Shown piece by piece: positions 16,272 through 25,703 of a stretch of 64,000 bases of DNA. Every line of letters begins with the position of its first letter. Within the stretch, counting starts at the first letter, position 1. The stretch is taken from assembly GCF_900086585.1 (NCBI RefSeq), contig NZ_FLKM01000009.1, positions 620,001-684,000 of the forward strand, read 5' to 3'. The DNA is from Emergencia timonensis (GTDB taxonomy: Bacteria > Bacillota > Clostridia > Peptostreptococcales > Anaerovoracaceae). The notes under the pieces were generated by a model. The model searched no databases. It saw only the letters and a program-made list of their open reading frames with translations, and was not told the DNA's origin. The translations under genes and the position numbers were made by a program.

Positions 16272-16883
16272 CTATATGATATCTGCAATCTCTTCAAATG
16301 ATTTTTTTCGCAGTGTCGGCAGTTCATAATCAGGATCAGGCTTGCCGACGACCAGGATCATGACCGGTGTTTCTCCCTCCGGGCGTCCCAGCAGGTCTCT
16401 GAGAAACGTAGGTGGAGCCGGGGTATAGGTCAGACTTGCCAGGCCCGCGTTGCGGATGGCGTTGATTAGGAAACCGATGGAGATGCCGATGGACTCGTTA
16501 ACATAGTAATTCTTATCCTTCGTGCCGTCCTCCAGCATGCGGTAATATTCCTTGAAAATGACAATCAAACATGGCGCTTCTGTGAGAAATGGTTTTTCCC
16601 AGGTTACTGCAAGTTTGTTTAAATCCGCCTGCCACTCGTCGGTTATTTGTTTTTCGTAAAAGTTCTTTTCTACTTTTTCGGCTTCTTCTCTGATGCGCTG
16701 TTTCACGTCAGGATCTGTGACGATGGTAAAATGCCACGGTTGTTTGTCTGCGCCGTTGGGCGCCGTTCCAGCCGTTAAAACACAGTTTTTTATGACGTCC
16801 ATATCCAAAGAATCAGGTAAAAACTGTCTATATGTACGGCGTTTTCGAGATTCCTCCAACAACTCTTGTGATTTTTTGTTCAT
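16272..16883 (-). CDS. Nitroreductase family flavoprotein
   Basis: 204 residues from ATG 16883, chosen because GGAGGAC lies just upstream (16891-16898); the frame extends further but without conservation. RRTYRQF near the N-terminus binds FMN phosphate, followed by GTAPNGADKQPWHFTIVTD (about residue 38), and a C-terminal GxxxxxPVMILVVGKPDPDY typical of the NADH oxidase/iodotyrosine deiodinase-like branch. Family enzymes reduce nitro groups, quinones or flavins with NAD(P)H. Monocistronic. The exact substrate is not readable. Confidence 0.87.
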   Translation of the reverse strand: MNKKSQELLEESRKRRTYRQFLPDSLDMDVIKNCVLTAGTAPNGADKQPWHFTIVTDPDVKQRIREEAEKVEKNFYEKQITDEWQADLNKLAVTWEKPFLTEAPCLIVIFKEYYRMLEDGTKDKNYYVNESIGISIGFLINAIRNAGLASLTYTPAPPTFLRDLLGRPEGETPVMILVVGKPDPDYELPTLRKKSFEEIADII

Positions 16884-17078
16884 ATGTGATGTCCTCCTCT
16901 TTGGGTTTTGTTTATCAAAGGTTATCACAATCACGCCAATAGTGCAATAATGAAATTATGAATATTAACAAAAAAAATTAATGCTATTTGTTGATTTTGA
17001 TAAAATGCTGTTTGATATTGTGACATAATAATGTAGAGAAACTTCACCGAAATAACAAAAAAAATTTCTAAAAGGGTG

Positions 17079-17107
17079 TTGACATTCAGCAGGTTCAGTA
17101 GTATCTT
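17079..17107 (+). promoter_or_regulatory. Sigma-A promoter of the heat-shock operon
   Basis: TTGACA (17079-17084), 17-bp spacer, TATCTT (17102-17107). The CIRCE element starts 12 bp downstream, so HrcA bound there would block initiation. Confidence 0.8.
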
Positions 17108-17118
17108 ATATATAGTGA

Positions 17119-17145
17119 TTAGCACTCAAATTGAGTGAGTGCTAA
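17119..17145. promoter_or_regulatory. CIRCE operator (HrcA binding site)
   Basis: TTAGCACTC-N9-GAGTGCTAA, an exact match to the conserved CIRCE inverted repeat. It lies between the promoter and hrcA, giving HrcA autorepression and heat-shock control of hrcA-grpE-dnaK-dnaJ. Confidence 0.97.
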
Positions 17146-17162
17146 TAAAGGAGAGATGATGT

Positions 17163-18209
17163 ATGGAATTAACAGAAAGAAAATTAAAAATCCTGCAGGC
17201 AATCATCAGTGATTACGTCAGATCTGCAGAACCTGTTGGTTCAAGAACTCTTTCCAAGAAGTTTGATCTGGGTATCAGCCCCGCTACGATCAGAAATGAG
17301 ATGAGCGATTTGGAAGAAATGGGATATTTATCACACCCACACACTTCTGCAGGCAGAGTACCGTCAGATAAAGCTTACAGACTATACGTAAACCATCTGA
17401 TGGAAAGGCACGAGCTGACTACAGTGGAAAAGAATTTAATTGCTGAGAAGCTGAGAGCAGACGTAAACGAGTTTGACGAAACCATCAAACACGCGGCCAG
17501 AATTCTTTCCGAGATTACGAATTTGACTTCTTTTGCTATGTCGCCTACACAGAATGAGGACACATTGCGGTTTGTCAATCTTTTGCCGGTGGATGAGCAT
17601 ACAGTCGTTCTGATGATTGTCTCTGAAAGCGGTAAGGTTTCTAACACAGCCCTCAAGCTTAAGGTGCCGTACACGGAAGAAAGCCTTCAGATCTTAGCAA
17701 AGAATATAACATATAATTACAATGGCAAGAAAATTACAGATGTCCTGAAAAGTCGCATTATTTCAAACTTTGAATCTGATATCGAAGCAATGAGCAGACT
17801 GGCAGAGAACATCATGCCAAATTTTATGAAGACCCTGGAAGACATGCTCAATGTCAACCTTTATATGGACGGTCTGACAAATATCTTCGATATTCCTGAA
17901 TATAACGACCTGGAGAAGGCTAAGAGCTTCCTTTCACTGCTAGACAAGAAAGAAGACTTTACAAAGCGATTGATGGAAAGAGAAGATGGCATCATTGTTA
18001 CCATCGGTGACGAAAACGCTGATGATTTGATGAATGATTGCTCGCTGATTACGGCAACATATCATGTAGATGGCAAGTTAGTTGGAAAGATTGGTGTAAT
18101 TGGACCGACAAGAATGAGATATGATGAGATTACATCCATCATAGAGTACTTGACAGATAATCTGAACAGTACATTCCAGTTAGAAGGCGGTGAAAAGGAA
18201 AATGAATAA
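17163..18209 (+). CDS. hrcA: Heat-inducible transcription repressor HrcA
   Basis: 348 residues. The N-terminal winged helix reads MELTERKLKILQAIISDYVRSAEPVGSRTL and ATIRNEMSDLEEMGYLSHPHTSAGRVPSDKAYRLYV, diagnostic of HrcA. A GAF-like middle domain follows (IIVTIGDENADDLMNDCSLITATY), and the C-terminus IGVIGPTRMRYDEITSIIEYL is fully conserved. HrcA binds CIRCE when kept folded by GroEL and represses the operon at normal temperature. First gene after the CIRCE site; grpE overlaps its last codons. Confidence 0.97.
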   Translation: MELTERKLKILQAIISDYVRSAEPVGSRTLSKKFDLGISPATIRNEMSDLEEMGYLSHPHTSAGRVPSDKAYRLYVNHLMERHELTTVEKNLIAEKLRADVNEFDETIKHAARILSEITNLTSFAMSPTQNEDTLRFVNLLPVDEHTVVLMIVSESGKVSNTALKLKVPYTEESLQILAKNITYNYNGKKITDVLKSRIISNFESDIEAMSRLAENIMPNFMKTLEDMLNVNLYMDGLTNIFDIPEYNDLEKAKSFLSLLDKKEDFTKRLMEREDGIIVTIGDENADDLMNDCSLITATYHVDGKLVGKIGVIGPTRMRYDEITSIIEYLTDNLNSTFQLEGGEKENE

Positions 18210-18756
18210 CGAAGAAAAAAAAGTAAATGAAGAACTTGACGAAGAAGTTAAGAATGAAACTCCCGACACTGAAGAAACTAAAGAAGATGAGGTCAGGGAG
18301 GAACAGCCGGAAGATGCGGCAGATGCTGAGGCGAATAGTGAAGAAGACGAGGCGGTTAATACAAAATACTTGAGATTGATGGCTGATTTTCAGAACTTCA
18401 AGAGAAGAGTTGAAAAAGAGAAAAGTGACATTTATGCATATGCGAATGAGAAACTCGTATCGCAGCTGCTTGATGTGATAGATAACTTCGAACGGGCGCT
18501 GCTCCACGAAGAAGCAGACGACTCTTATGTCGAAGGAATGAAGATGATTTTCAAACAGCTCACTGGGGTGCTGGAAAAGGCAGGGCTGGAAGAAATAAAT
18601 GCGCTTGGAGAGGATTTTGATCCTAATTTCCACAACGCGGTTATGACGGAGGACAATGACGATTATGACAGCGGCAAAGTCACAGAAGTCATGCAAAAGG
18701 GGTATTTACTCAATAAAAAAGTGATCAGACCTTCTATGGTCAAGGTCAACAATTAA
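18202..18756 (+). CDS. grpE: Nucleotide exchange factor GrpE
   Basis: 184 residues from ATG 18202, which overlaps the hrcA stop (ATGAATAA). A very acidic N-terminal tail (about 1-55, many Glu/Asp) precedes the coiled coil YLRLMADFQNFKRRVEKEKSDIYAYANEKL (about 57-85), and the beta-domain ends with the conserved V-M-Q-K-G-Y-x-L-N-x-K-V-I-R-P-S-M-V-K-V. GrpE releases ADP from DnaK. The gap to dnaK (208 bp) is unusual and contains a palindromic repeat. Confidence 0.96.
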   Translation: MNNEEKKVNEELDEEVKNETPDTEETKEDEVREEQPEDAADAEANSEEDEAVNTKYLRLMADFQNFKRRVEKEKSDIYAYANEKLVSQLLDVIDNFERALLHEEADDSYVEGMKMIFKQLTGVLEKAGLEEINALGEDFDPNFHNAVMTEDNDDYDSGKVTEVMQKGYLLNKKVIRPSMVKVNN

Positions 18757-18761
18757 CCATC

Positions 18762-18865
18762 TTTTTTCCGCATTACTGCAGTTTGCTGCACCAGATGCCC
18801 GGGGTTACGTACTTCGAGTCCGCGCCTTACGCATCAGCTTGCAATCCTGTGTACTGCGAAAAAAA
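18762..18865. repeat. Palindromic repeat element, copy A (grpE-dnaK spacer)
   Basis: Outer arms TTTTTTCCGCATTACTGCAG and CTGTGTACTGCGAAAAAAA are imperfect inverted copies. The centre carries GTACTTCGAGT (18808-18818). Copy B in the dnaK-dnaJ spacer (20863-20958) shares the left arm GCATTACTGCAGTTTGCT, the centre CGTACTTCGAGT, and the right arm CCTGTGTACTGC. Two related copies 2 kb apart in the same operon point to a dispersed mobile palindrome or an RNA-processing element. Confidence 0.75.
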
Positions 18866-18964
18866 TCCAGGTTAATGAAACTGATAGAGTTTCAAGCTTT
18901 TGAATTGATCAACCAAAGGTCTACAGAAAAAGAATTTTAGAGAAATTTTAAGGAGGAAAACAAA

Positions 18965-20848
18965 ATGGCTAAAGTAATAGGTATAGATTTAGGAACAACA
19001 AACAGCTGCGTATCAGTACTTGAGGGAGGAGACCCGGTCGTAATTGCAAACGCAGAGGGTAACAGAACAACTCCATCCGTGGTAGGATTTGCAAAGAACG
19101 GAGAGAGACTGGTTGGAGAAACTGCAAAGAGACAGGCAGTTACTAATCCAGAGAGAACCATCGCATCCATCAAAAGACATATGGGTGAAGACCACACTGT
19201 AGAAATCGATGGCAAAAAATATACACCTCAGGATATTTCTGCTATGATTTTGACAAAACTGAAAACTGATGCAGAGGCGTATTTGGGAGAGAAAGTAACA
19301 GAAGCGGTTATCACAGTACCGGCTTATTTCTCTGACGCACAGAAGCAGGCAACCAAGGACGCCGGAAAAATCGCTGGACTGGAAGTAAAGAGAATCATCA
19401 ACGAGCCGACTGCAGCATCCCTGGCTTATGGTCTTGACAAAGAAGAAGGATCTCATAAGATTCTGGTATACGACCTGGGCGGCGGTACTTTCGACGTATC
19501 CATCCTGGAACTGGGCGACGGCGTATTTGAAGTATTAGCTACTAACGGTGATACACATCTGGGCGGCGACGACTTCGACAATGCAGTCATGAACTTCCTG
19601 GCAGATACCTTCGCAAAAGAAAACGGCGTAGATCTGAGAGCAGACAAGATGGCGCTGCAGAGACTGAAAGAAGCTGCTGAGAAAGCAAAGAAAGAGCTGT
19701 CCAGCGCACAGACTACAAACATCAATCTGCCGTTCATCACAGTAACGGCTGATGGTCCGCTTCATCTGAACATGGATCTGACAAGAGCAAAATTCGATCA
19801 GCTGACTGCTGACCTGGTAAATAAATCAATCGAACCGATGAAGAAGGCCATGGCTGATGCAGGCGTATCAAATAACGACCTGGCAAAGGTAATCCTGGTC
19901 GGTGGTTCCACAAGAATTCCGGCAGTACAGGACGCAGTCAAGAAAGTTACAGGCAAAGAGCCGTTCAAGGGCATCAACCCTGACGAATGCGTGTCCATCG
20001 GTGCAGCTATCCAGGCCGGTGTACTGACTGGCGAAGTACACGATGTACTGCTGCTGGACGTTACTCCACTTTCCCTGTCCATCGAGACACTTGGCGGCGT
20101 TGCAACAAAGCTGATCGAAAGAAATACGACAATTCCTACAAAGAAGAGCCAGATCTTCTCAACTGCTGCTGACAATCAGACGGCGGTAGACATCCATGTA
20201 ATGCAGGGTGAAAGAGAAATGGCAGCCGGCAATATCACACTGGGACGTTTCCAGCTGACTGGTATCGCACCTGCTCCTCGTGGAATTCCGCAGATTGAAG
20301 TTACTTTCGACATCGACGCAAACGGTATTGTAAACGTAAGCGCAAAAGATATGGGAACTGGTAAGGAACAGAGAATCACAATCACTTCTTCCACAAACCT
20401 TTCTGAAGATGAAATCAATCAGAAGGTAAAAGAAGCAGAACAGTTCGCAGAAGAAGACAAGAAGAGAAAAGAAGAAATCGAAGAGAGAAACAAGGCTGAA
20501 AATCTGGTCTATGAGACAGAGAAGGCACTGAAAGAATTAGAAGGCAAGATTTCTGACGATGAAAAGAAATCTGTTGAAGATGCGAAAGAAGAGCTGAAGA
20601 AGGCTCTGGAAGCAAATAATCCAGAGGACATCAAAGCCAAAACAGAAACTTTGACTGAGAAGTTCCACGCAATTTCCACAAAACTTTACGAGCAGGCACA
20701 GGCAGCAGGCGTAGATCCAAGTGCAGCTGGTTTTGACCCGAACATGGGTGCGGCAGGCGCCGGTCCAGATGCAGGCGCTGCTAATAACGGTCCTGCAGGG
20801 GATAACGTAGTTGATGCGGATTATGAGGTTGTGGACGACGACAAATAA
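18965..20848 (+). CDS. dnaK: Molecular chaperone DnaK (Hsp70)
   Basis: 627 residues. The ATPase domain opens with [22 protein letters not shown] and has [17 protein letters not shown] (about residue 170) and [14 protein letters not shown] (about 310). The substrate domain includes [18 protein letters not shown] (about 362) and the lid helices; the C-terminus is Gly/Ala-rich and ends [14 protein letters not shown], the usual acidic tail. It folds and protects proteins with GrpE and DnaJ. A perfect AAGGAGG lies before the start. Confidence 0.98.
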   Translation: MAKVIGIDLGTTNSCVSVLEGGDPVVIANAEGNRTTPSVVGFAKNGERLVGETAKRQAVTNPERTIASIKRHMGEDHTVEIDGKKYTPQDISAMILTKLKTDAEAYLGEKVTEAVITVPAYFSDAQKQATKDAGKIAGLEVKRIINEPTAASLAYGLDKEEGSHKILVYDLGGGTFDVSILELGDGVFEVLATNGDTHLGGDDFDNAVMNFLADTFAKENGVDLRADKMALQRLKEAAEKAKKELSSAQTTNINLPFITVTADGPLHLNMDLTRAKFDQLTADLVNKSIEPMKKAMADAGVSNNDLAKVILVGGSTRIPAVQDAVKKVTGKEPFKGINPDECVSIGAAIQAGVLTGEVHDVLLLDVTPLSLSIETLGGVATKLIERNTTIPTKKSQIFSTAADNQTAVDIHVMQGEREMAAGNITLGRFQLTGIAPAPRGIPQIEVTFDIDANGIVNVSAKDMGTGKEQRITITSSTNLSEDEINQKVKEAEQFAEEDKKRKEEIEERNKAENLVYETEKALKELEGKISDDEKKSVEDAKEELKKALEANNPEDIKAKTETLTEKFHAISTKLYEQAQAAGVDPSAAGFDPNMGAAGAGPDAGAANNGPAGDNVVDADYEVVDDDK

Positions 20849-20862
20849 TAAAGCTTGCTAAA

Positions 20863-20958
20863 TTTTCGCATTACTGCAGTTTGCTTTTGCAATTGCTCGA
20901 TTGCGTACTTCGAGTACGCGCACTCACAATTACTCGGTAAACCTGTGTACTGCAAAAA
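20863..20958. repeat. Palindromic repeat element, copy B (dnaK-dnaJ spacer)
   Basis: Left arm TTTTCGCATTACTGCAG, perfect central hairpin GCGTACT-TCG-AGTACGC, right arm CTGTGTACTGCAAAAA. It shares three blocks with copy A at 18762. The central stem is perfect here and broken in copy A, whose left outer arm is longer. It would form a long stem in the polycistronic mRNA between dnaK and dnaJ. Confidence 0.75.
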
Positions 20959-21041
20959 TTTCTCAGCGCTTTATAACGCAGCGACAGCTGTGAATGAGTT
21001 TTCGGGCGCACGAAGATTGTTAAATTCGCAATATGATATGT

Positions 21042-21081
21042 AAATTTGCTCATGGCGGCGAGGCCCGCCAGGAGCAAATTT
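21042..21081 (+). other. Strong stem-loop just upstream of dnaJ
   Basis: AAATTTGCTC-A-TGGCGG pairs with CCGCCA-G-GAGCAAATTT. The stem ends 28 nt before the dnaJ start and is flanked by AACGCAG/CTGCGTT arms. There is no U-tract after it. Together with copy B of the palindrome it may lower dnaJ relative to dnaK by processing or pausing. Confidence 0.6.
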
Positions 21082-21109
21082 TACTGCGTTAAGAAGGAAG
21101 GTGAAAGTT

Positions 21110-22261
21110 ATGGCAGAAAAAAGAGATTATTATGAAGTCCTTGGCCTGAAAAAGGGTGCAAGCGACGATGAGATAAAGAAAGCCTTCCGAAAGATGGCTA
21201 TGAAATATCATCCCGATAAAAACCCAGGTGATAAAACTGCAGAAGAGCAGTTTAAAGAAGTCAATGAAGCGTACAGCGTCTTGTCAGATCCTGATAAAAA
21301 GAGCAAGTACGACCGATTTGGCCACGCCGGCGTAGATCCAAATGCTGGCTTTGGGGGTGGCGGTTTCGGAGGCTTTGGCGGCGGAAGCGGCGGTTTTGAC
21401 GATATATTTGATATGTTTGGCAGTATGTTTGGCGGTGGTTTTGGCGGCGGAAGCGCCAGCAGAAAAAATGGCCCTATGAAAGGCAGAGATCTGCAGAAAG
21501 CGATTACCATCGACTTTGAAGAGGCCGCTTTCGGAACAAAGAAAGAGATCAGCATTAACAAATACGTACAGTGTCCGAAATGCAAAGGAGAAGGAAACGC
21601 CCCCGGCACAGAGAAGAAGACTTGCGGCAATTGCGGCGGAACGGGTCAGGTCCATACAGTGCAGAGAACGCCTTTTGGACAGTTCCAGAGCACGGGACCA
21701 TGTCCTGACTGTGGAGGGAAAGGTACGATTATTGATACGCCGTGTCCTGACTGCGGAGGCACTGGGAAAATTCGCAAGAATATCAAAATCAACGTGGATA
21801 TTCCTGCAGGCGTAGATAACGACAGCGTTATTCCTATCAGAGGGCAGGGCGAACCAGGTGAAAACGGCGGTCCTAGCGGCGATCTGTACGTGGTAATTAC
21901 AGTGAAACCACACAAGATGTTTAAACGCGATCGGGATAACTTATACTTAGATATTCCAATTTCCTTCAATCAGGCGGCACTAGGAGATGAAATTACTGTA
22001 CCGACTCTCGATGGAAAGGTATCCTATAAAGTTCCGGCAGGAACGCAGCCAGGCACGGTCTTCAGACTGAAAGGCAAAGGAATGAAAAACGTTAGAAACG
22101 GGCGTATGGGGGACCTGTATGTAAAGGTCGTGCTGGAAATTCCAACCAAGCTGAATTCTAAACAGAAAAAGGCTGTGGAAGAGATGGGCAAAGCCCTGGA
22201 TAACAACTGCTATCAGAAAAAGTCCGGTTTTGCGGAAAAAATGAAAGATTTGTTTAAATAG
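21110..22261 (+). CDS. dnaJ: Molecular chaperone DnaJ (Hsp40)
   Basis: 383 residues from ATG 21110, preceded by GGAAGGTG. J-domain with [35 protein letters not shown] (HPD present), a Gly/Phe-rich linker ([14 protein letters not shown]), and four zinc motifs [24 protein letters not shown] and CPDCGGTG (about residues 145-220), then the two beta-barrel substrate domains. It delivers clients to DnaK and stimulates ATP hydrolysis. A terminator follows, ending the chaperone operon. Confidence 0.98.
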   Translation: MAEKRDYYEVLGLKKGASDDEIKKAFRKMAMKYHPDKNPGDKTAEEQFKEVNEAYSVLSDPDKKSKYDRFGHAGVDPNAGFGGGGFGGFGGGSGGFDDIFDMFGSMFGGGFGGGSASRKNGPMKGRDLQKAITIDFEEAAFGTKKEISINKYVQCPKCKGEGNAPGTEKKTCGNCGGTGQVHTVQRTPFGQFQSTGPCPDCGGKGTIIDTPCPDCGGTGKIRKNIKINVDIPAGVDNDSVIPIRGQGEPGENGGPSGDLYVVITVKPHKMFKRDRDNLYLDIPISFNQAALGDEITVPTLDGKVSYKVPAGTQPGTVFRLKGKGMKNVRNGRMGDLYVKVVLEIPTKLNSKQKKAVEEMGKALDNNCYQKKSGFAEKMKDLFK

Positions 22262-22268
22262 TCCAAAT

Positions 22269-22312
22269 AGAGCTGCCGTGCTTGATAATTTCAAGTGCGT
22301 TAGCTCTTTTTT
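22269..22312 (+). terminator. Intrinsic terminator of the chaperone operon
   Basis: AGAGCT (22269-22274) pairs with AGCTCT (22302-22307), with an inner CTTGA/TCAAG helix, followed by a run of T from 22307. Confidence 0.85.
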
Positions 22313-22390
22313 AATCGAAAATGATGCAGGCTCTTGACTATGGGGCGATCATGTGCTTTAAAATATAAGTAGGAATACGGAGGTGGTATC

Positions 22391-23809
22391 TTGAATTTGA
22401 AGTTTCATACAAAATTATCGTATGGCATCGGCGGGCTGGCGGACAACGCCATGTTCACGCTGATTGAGACGTTCCTGCTCTTTTACCTGACGACGGTGGT
22501 CGGCATCAAGCCGGCAGCGGCAGGAACCATCCTGGCACTTGGATGCATCTGGGAAGCCTTTTGCGGTCCGATCAGCGGATTTTTGTCAGATAACATTGAA
22601 ACCAGATTTGGCAAGAGGAAGCCTTTCCTATTGGTGGCGGCGGTACCGGCGGTCATTGTCACCAGTCTGCTCTTTACCTCCATAGACATGAGCTATGGAC
22701 TCAAAGTCATATATTACGGGTTGATGACGATTCTCTTCTGGTGGTGCTTCGCCATCTTCTTTGTCCCGTATATGACCTGGGGGTCTGAGCTGACAAGCGA
22801 TTATCACGAGCGGACGGTGCTGCGGTCCTACGTCTATGTGTTCAATCAAATCGGAAAAGGTCTCGGCATGGTGTTGCCGTCGGTACTGGTCGCCTTCCTC
22901 ATGGGCATTGGCAGGACGCTGGAACAGTCCTGGTCGGCAGTGGGCATGACCGTAGGGATTGCCAGCGGGGCGGCGCTTTTGATCTGCGCACTGACCATCA
23001 AAAAGACCGATGTGCCGGGCTTTGTAAAGGATCCCGATAAGGAGAAGATCCTGACTGCAGAGAACATCAAGAATATGTTCAGAGAATATTTTCAGATCCT
23101 GAAGCTGAAACCGATCAGGTACATCATCGGCGCCAGCCTGATCTATCTCATTGCCAACACGATCTTCGCTTCGGATCTGGTCTACTACTTTACGTATAAC
23201 CTGGGGCTGCCTGCGGTGCAGATTTCGGCGATCACACTGCTGATGACCGTGGCGGGCATCGCACTCACTCCTTTTATTGCAGCCTGTGCGGGCAAAACGG
23301 ACAAAAAGCTCACCTTCATGGCTGGCATGATATTCAGCGGGGTCATCCTCATCGGGGCAAGGTTTGTCGGAGTCAGCTCCTTTGCGGCAAGTTGTCTCAT
23401 GTGCGGGCTCTTTGCCGTAGGGAACACTTGCTACTGGCAGCTGATGCCGTCGATGATCTATGATGTCTGCGAGGTGGAAGAACTGGCATCCGGCGAAAAG
23501 CATTCGGGAGCGGTCATCTCCCTGCAGGCATTGTCGGAGTCGCTGTCTGCGGCGGCAGGCGTACAGATTCTGGGCATTATCCTGCAGCAGGCAGGCTTCA
23601 ACGAAGCGGCGGCAGTACAGGGCGCGTCTGCCCTCACCTGGGTCAGCAACAGCTTCTCCCTTCTTCCGGGAATCGGCATGCTGATCGTGGCATTTGTCAT
23701 CAGCCGTTATCCCATCAACAAAAACACCTTCCCGCGGATACTGGAAGGTGTGGAAAGACGCAGGCGGGGCGAAGCCGTGAACCTGGAAGAGTACGGGGAC
23801 ATCTTTTGA
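22391..23809 (+). CDS. GPH-family (glycoside-pentoside-hexuronide) MFS transporter
   Basis: 472 residues, 12 predicted membrane helices. The start KLSYGIGGLADNAMF and the loop GPISGFLSDNIETRFGKRKPFLLVAAVPA are diagnostic of GPH cation symporters related to MelB. VPYMTWGSELTSDYHERTVLRSYV follows the second conserved loop. The start is TTG 22391 after GGAGGTGG. Family substrates are mostly sugars or glucuronides coupled to Na+ or H+. No sugar hydrolase is adjacent, so the substrate is open. It sits alone between dnaJ and prmA, where many Firmicutes have no gene. Confidence 0.87.
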   Translation: MNLKFHTKLSYGIGGLADNAMFTLIETFLLFYLTTVVGIKPAAAGTILALGCIWEAFCGPISGFLSDNIETRFGKRKPFLLVAAVPAVIVTSLLFTSIDMSYGLKVIYYGLMTILFWWCFAIFFVPYMTWGSELTSDYHERTVLRSYVYVFNQIGKGLGMVLPSVLVAFLMGIGRTLEQSWSAVGMTVGIASGAALLICALTIKKTDVPGFVKDPDKEKILTAENIKNMFREYFQILKLKPIRYIIGASLIYLIANTIFASDLVYYFTYNLGLPAVQISAITLLMTVAGIALTPFIAACAGKTDKKLTFMAGMIFSGVILIGARFVGVSSFAASCLMCGLFAVGNTCYWQLMPSMIYDVCEVEELASGEKHSGAVISLQALSESLSAAAGVQILGIILQQAGFNEAAAVQGASALTWVSNSFSLLPGIGMLIVAFVISRYPINKNTFPRILEGVERRRRGEAVNLEEYGDIF

Positions 23810-24037
23810 TCAAAGGACTGCCAGGCGGGTCTGCCGCAGGCGGGATATCGGCTTTCCTTGCGGCGAGCAAAGGTGTATGATAGAATGGAAGTAAGAAATT
23901 TCCGAAGGCAATAGTTAATGAGTTGGGATTGAGGGAAGGAGATCAGTTATAATTCGTATCGCTGATGGAGGGATTCAGATTTCACCGATAGTATGTCCGC
24001 AAAAAATGTCAAAGCCATTGGCTACAGAAGTCAGTGA

Positions 24038-24269
24038 CGCAAGGCAAAAATATACTACAGGGGAAGAATTGTCACGATTAGAAAGAAGGTGCTCTCATTG
24101 GCTCTCATGCCTGAAAGAGCACCGGTCGTAATAGGCAAGGAATTAAATGATTATAAAATTAGATTAGTACTGGTCGGAAATTAGGATATCTTTTATTGCA
24201 TAGATGAAGAGGATAGAAAAGTAAATATCTTGCGTGTGATGTACGATAGAATGAACTGGAGGGAACATT
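24038..24269 (+). pseudogene. Degraded RelE/ParE-type toxin gene
   Basis: The frame open from 24038 reads GRIVTIRKKVLSLALMPERAPVV, then KIRLVLVGN, a TAG at 24182-24184, then DIFYCIDEEDRKVNILRVMYDRMNW. This is the usual C-terminal half of a RelE/ParE toxin (MPeR, GNYxIFY, hILRVmY) with a stop codon where Tyr is expected. There is no proper stop; the frame runs into prmA. Upstream (about 23922-24124) another frame is open without an ATG near its start and may be an antitoxin remnant. The rest of 23810-24037 holds no recognised feature. Confidence 0.7.
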
Positions 24270-25235
24270 TTGAAATATATAGAAATCAACATCGAAACAG
24301 AAAGCCAGGGCATCGAGGCTGTGATCAGCGAACTGATGAATCTGGGTATTACGAATACTGTAGTGGAAGATCCCAGGGATATCGAAGATCTGATGGACAA
24401 GAAGCAGACTTACGACTGGGACTATCTGGATGATGAGATCATCGAAAAGATGAAGGACAAGCCCAAGGTGACGGTATACTTTGAAGATACGGAAGAGAAT
24501 CGGACGCATATTCGCGAAATTGAACTTGCTATGTCAGAGCTGAAGGCGAAGGCTGCGGCAGGAGAGTTTGGTCAGAACATGGATTTTGGCACTTTGCAGG
24601 TTACCAATAAGCTGGATGACGACGCAGAATGGAAAGACAAGTGGAAAGAGTATTTCAAGCCGTCAAAGATTTCTCAGCGTTTGGTGGTTAAACCGACCTG
24701 GGAGCCTTACGAAAACAAAGAGAATCACCTGGTCATCGAGATCGACCCGGGCATGGCTTTTGGAACGGGAACCCATGAGACGACGTCTCTTTGCGTGAAG
24801 ATGCTGGAATCCTATCAAAAAGAGAATGACAAGGTACTGGACGTAGGCTGCGGAAGCGGCATTTTGTCCATCGCATCGGCTCTTTTGGGAGCGAAGGAGG
24901 TATTGGGCATCGATATTGATCCGGTGGCGGTGGAAGTCGCAGAGGAAAATATCGTTTTGAACAAGGTGGATACTGTGGCCAAGGCGCAATATGGAGATCT
25001 GACCAAAGGCGTCGACTATCAGGCAGACGTCATCGTAGCCAATTTGATGGCCGATTTGGTCATGATGCTGGCAGAAGACGCGGCAAAGCACCTGGTCAAG
25101 GGCGGTTACTTTATCTCTTCCGGAATTTTAGTAGAAAAAGAACTGCAAGTAGTAGAGCATCTGAGAAAGAAGGGCTTTGCCATCATGGAAGTCAGAGAAG
25201 ACGGCGGCTGGTGCTGCATTGTGGCAAAGGCATAG
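24270..25235 (+). CDS. prmA: Ribosomal protein L11 methyltransferase PrmA
   Basis: 321 residues from TTG 24270 after GGAGGG. The N-terminal substrate-recognition domain (about 1-130) is followed by DPGMAFGTGTHETTSLCVKMLE and the SAM motif VLDVGCGSGILSIASALLGAKEVLGIDIDPVAVE (about 190-225). VIVANLMADLV carries the catalytic-loop NPPY-like NLM. It trimethylates ribosomal protein L11. prmA normally follows dnaJ directly in Firmicutes; here a transporter and a dead toxin gene separate them. Confidence 0.95.
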   Translation: MKYIEINIETESQGIEAVISELMNLGITNTVVEDPRDIEDLMDKKQTYDWDYLDDEIIEKMKDKPKVTVYFEDTEENRTHIREIELAMSELKAKAAAGEFGQNMDFGTLQVTNKLDDDAEWKDKWKEYFKPSKISQRLVVKPTWEPYENKENHLVIEIDPGMAFGTGTHETTSLCVKMLESYQKENDKVLDVGCGSGILSIASALLGAKEVLGIDIDPVAVEVAEENIVLNKVDTVAKAQYGDLTKGVDYQADVIVANLMADLVMMLAEDAAKHLVKGGYFISSGILVEKELQVVEHLRKKGFAIMEVREDGGWCCIVAKA

Positions 25236-25288
25236 CTTTAGAAATAGATGAAGGGAGCTTTGAAAAATCAAGGCTTCTTTTTTTGCCA

Positions 25289-25330
25289 TTGACAACCGCA
25301 CTACTTTGTATTACAATGTAGTTGTATCTT
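25289..25330 (+). promoter_or_regulatory. padR promoter with overlapping palindromic operator
   Basis: TTGACA (25289-25294), 17-bp spacer, TACAAT (25312-25317). A 23-bp inverted repeat, ACTAC-N-TTGTA-N-TACAA-N-GTAGT (25300-25322), covers the spacer and -10, and a second TACAAGGTAGT half-site follows within 30 bp. The placement is that of a PadR autorepression operator. Confidence 0.8.
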
Positions 25331-25370
25331 GCAATACAAGGTAGTCTGTTTTGTTCAAAAGGAGAGAAAA

Positions 25371-25703
25371 ATGATTCCATCACAGATGTTAAAAGGCGTT
25401 TTGGAAGGCTGCATATTGGCTGTCATTGAAGAGGACGAAACCTATGGTTATGAAATTACAACCAGGCTGGCAGGCTATGGTTTTGGGGCGGTGGCAGAGG
25501 GAACCATCTATCCGATTTTGCTGCGGCTGGAGAAGAGCGGCAGCATTGCCGCCGAATTGAAACCATCCCCGGCAGGTCCAAAGCGGAAGTACTATCATTT
25601 GACAGCGGCTGGAACAATGAGTCTGATAGAATTTCAGAAGAACTGGCGCTCAATCAGTGAGGCGGTGGATTCAGTATTAGAGGGAGGTAAAAGGAATGGA
25701 TAA
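25371..25703 (+). CDS. PadR family transcriptional regulator
   Basis: 110 residues from ATG 25371 (AAGGAG upstream). MLKGVLEGCILAVIEEDETYGYEITTRLAGYGFGAVAEGTIYPILLRLEKSGSIAAEL is the PadR winged helix, continuing through GPKRKYYHLTAAG. Short PadR (s1-type) proteins repress the genes behind them and are released by a ligand or stress. It overlaps the downstream membrane-protein gene by 8 bp, so it probably controls 25696-26988. Confidence 0.93.
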   Translation: MIPSQMLKGVLEGCILAVIEEDETYGYEITTRLAGYGFGAVAEGTIYPILLRLEKSGSIAAELKPSPAGPKRKYYHLTAAGTMSLIEFQKNWRSISEAVDSVLEGGKRNG

